Source: Virgibacillus doumboii
Lineage (GTDB): Bacteria > Bacillota > Bacilli > Bacillales > Amphibacillaceae
Direction of reading: 5' to 3'
Assembly (NCBI RefSeq): GCF_902806455.1
Contig: NZ_CADCWQ010000001.1
Coordinates: 186,001-250,000 of the forward strand
DNA length: 64,000 bases
Below the pieces are notes generated by a model. It ran no database searches, had not been told where the DNA came from, and was given only the letters and a program-made list of their open reading frames with translations. Below, in pieces: positions 62,606 through 64,000 of the stretch; position 1 is the first letter of the stretch; the number at the start of each line of letters is the position of its first letter. A program made the position numbers and the translations under genes.

Positions 62606-62635
62606 CCGTTCATCCTTTGGGGTGGGCGGTTTTTT
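62606..62635 (+). terminator. Riboswitch-controlled terminator
   Basis: CCGTTCATCC and GGGTGGGCGG pair over 10 positions (several G-T) with a 4-nt loop, followed by TTTTTT, 24 nt before the start codon of the reductase. This is the expression platform of the cobalamin riboswitch. Confidence 0.85.
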
Positions 62636-62659
62636 AGTTTAAACAAGGAGGCAGTTACA

Positions 62660-64000
62660 GTGACTACGAAAACCCTGGATAAAATAACGCAGTTGGTAGA
62701 TCAGGCGACTAACGGTCTGAATGTGGACAGAGAATTACTTATGCAGAAAGCACACCAATCGGGTGGTACAGACAGCCTGATAAAACTTGCTCTTGAAAAT
62801 ATCGACGAGGCCAATCCGGACTGGACGTTTGCCGCGAGCCGAATCTATTTGCACCAACTATATGAAAGTGCTGCAGTAAACAGGGGTTACGATGCAAACA
62901 TCCGATACGGGAATTTCTATGAATTGATATTCATGCTCACAGAAAAGGGGATATATTCCCACAGGTTATTAAGCAAATACACGAAAGAAGATATCGATTA
63001 TTTTGATAAAATCATCCAACCGGAACGGGATTTGTTATTCAACTACCTTGGGCTGTATTCTCTCGCAACCCGCTATCTGGCGACAGACCACAACAAAAAT
63101 ACATACGAACTGCCTCAGGAGCGCTGGATGATTATCGCGATGCACCTGATGCAGGATGAGGACCCGAAGTATCGAAATCAATATGTCACGGAAGCATACT
63201 GGGCGCTGAGCAATCTATATATGACGGTTGCAACACCGACACTCACCAATGCCGGCAAGACGCACGGTCAGCTGTCCAGCTGCTTTATTGATACGGTCGA
63301 TGACAGCCTGCAATCCATTTATGACAGTAACACCGACATTGCCAAACTTTCCAAAAATGGTGGCGGAATCGGTGTCTACATGGGGAAAATCCGCAGCCGC
63401 GGAAGTTCAATTAAGGGGTTCAAGGGCATGTCAAGCGGGGTTGTTCCGTGGATAAAGCAACTCAATAATACAGCTGTTAACGTTGATCAGCTGGGCACCC
63501 GAAAAGGGGCAATTGCCATCTATCTGGATGTGTGGCATCAGGATATTGAGCCGTTTCTGGATTTAAAGTTGAACAATGGTGATGACCGTCTGCGCGCCCA
63601 TGATATTTTCACCGGTGTTTGTTTGCCTGATTATTTTATGGAACAGGTCGAGAAGCGCGGGGACTGGTATCTATTTGACCCGCATGAAGTTCGGCAGGTG
63701 ATGGGATTCTCACTCGAAGATTTTTATGATGAAAATAACGGCGATGGATCATGGCGCGAACACTACAAAGCATGTGTTCAGTCCGAACAGCTTACAAAGC
63801 GCGTCGTTCCGGCAATCGATATCATGAAGCGGATCATGAAATCTCAGCTCGAATCCGGTACACCGTTCATGTTCTATCGTGATGAAGTAAACCGCCAAAA
63901 CAGTAATTCGCATAACGGCATCATCTATTGCTCCAACCTCTGCACGGAAATTACTCAAAATCAATCACCAACGGAATTTCTGGAGGAATATATGGAAGCT
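62660..64000 (+). CDS. nrdA: Ribonucleoside-diphosphate reductase alpha subunit, class I (3' truncated by window)
   Basis: First 447 codons are present and the frame is open to the window end. GTG 62660 has AAGGAGG 8 nt upstream. Class I large-subunit features: QLSSCFIDTVDD holds one redox Cys, NGGGIGVYMGKIRSRGS the substrate phosphate loop, GTRKGAIAIYLDVWHQDIEPFL, and CSNLCTE the N-x-C-x-E active-site triad with the thiyl Cys. No N-terminal ATP-cone motif is evident. Class Ia versus Ib cannot be fixed without the beta subunit. Control by a B12 riboswitch implies that a B12-dependent class II enzyme exists elsewhere. Confidence 0.9.
   Translation, partial: MTTKTLDKITQLVDQATNGLNVDRELLMQKAHQSGGTDSLIKLALENIDEANPDWTFAASRIYLHQLYESAAVNRGYDANIRYGNFYELIFMLTEKGIYSHRLLSKYTKEDIDYFDKIIQPERDLLFNYLGLYSLATRYLATDHNKNTYELPQERWMIIAMHLMQDEDPKYRNQYVTEAYWALSNLYMTVATPTLTNAGKTHGQLSSCFIDTVDDSLQSIYDSNTDIAKLSKNGGGIGVYMGKIRSRGSSIKGFKGMSSGVVPWIKQLNNTAVNVDQLGTRKGAIAIYLDVWHQDIEPFLDLKLNNGDDRLRAHDIFTGVCLPDYFMEQVEKRGDWYLFDPHEVRQVMGFSLEDFYDENNGDGSWREHYKACVQSEQLTKRVVPAIDIMKRIMKSQLESGTPFMFYRDEVNRQNSNSHNGIIYCSNLCTEITQNQSPTEFLEEYMEA

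Noticed and set aside
62290..62646. 118-codon minus-strand frame
   Set aside because: Covers the conserved cobalamin riboswitch and its terminator, so the conservation is at RNA level.

Overview
The window reads as a chromosomal segment of a Gram-positive, moderately AT-rich, salt-tolerant member of the Bacillaceae (Virgibacillus/Oceanobacillus/Lentibacillus type; this is inferred from gene families, not measured). Pointers are AGGAGG-type ribosome binding sites with many TTG and GTG starts, a Bacillus-type eps operon with a SinR homologue and an EAR RNA, BCCT and NhaC transporters, and Bacillaceae-style interspersed repeats.

Region 1 (1-1759): a 21-nt-period tandem repeat, a luciferase-like monooxygenase on the minus strand, an interspersed repeat, then a promoter whose 17-nt spacer is exactly filled by a SinR-like palindrome.

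Region 2 (1760-37697): one very long exopolysaccharide locus. The proximal part follows the B. subtilis order closely: epsA, epsB, EAR element, epsC, epsD, epsF, a GT2, epsG, galE, epsL, epsM, epsN, then a sinR homologue inside the operon. The middle is an AT-rich array of GT4 and GT2 glycosyltransferases with a TagB-like/TagD glycerol-phosphate pair, a PglK-like ABC flippase, a pyruvyltransferase, a QueC-like PP-loop protein and an acyltransferase. The distal part (29388-37697) holds rfbA and rfbC separated by a two-gene insertion and an rfbC remnant, plus an oxidase/SDR/SAF-oxidoreductase set that may make an unusual sugar. A strong terminator at 37753 closes it.

Region 3 (37876-48605): a lasso-peptide cluster of the paeninodin/pseudomycoidin type. 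Two cyclase-precursor modules lie in tandem, each with the precursor overlapping the cyclase end by 47 nt and followed by a similar hairpin. They share one HPr-kinase-like tailoring kinase, one RRE protein, one leader peptidase, one nucleotidyltransferase and one ABC exporter. A fragment of a SAF-domain oxidoreductase lies between the modules, and two SinR-like palindromes precede the second cyclase.

Region 4 (48673-62085): ordinary chromosomal genes: a DUF2325 coiled-coil protein, a SEC-C protein, rlmN, a YbaK-type deacylase, an EamA transporter, a diguanylate cyclase, DUF421, NhaC, a 3-hydroxybutyrate-dehydrogenase-like SDR, a BCCT carrier, a betainyl-CoA-thioesterase-like protein and a GNAT protein, with two copies of a composite inverted repeat.

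Region 5 (62086-64000): a second 21-nt-period repeat, then a cobalamin riboswitch with its terminator in front of a class I ribonucleotide reductase alpha subunit that runs off the window.

The theme is a biofilm locus whose own SinR-type repressor has recognisable operators at the eps promoter, at internal eps positions and in front of a lasso cyclase, so matrix production and the lasso peptides may be co-regulated. No tRNA, rRNA, transposase or CRISPR array was seen.
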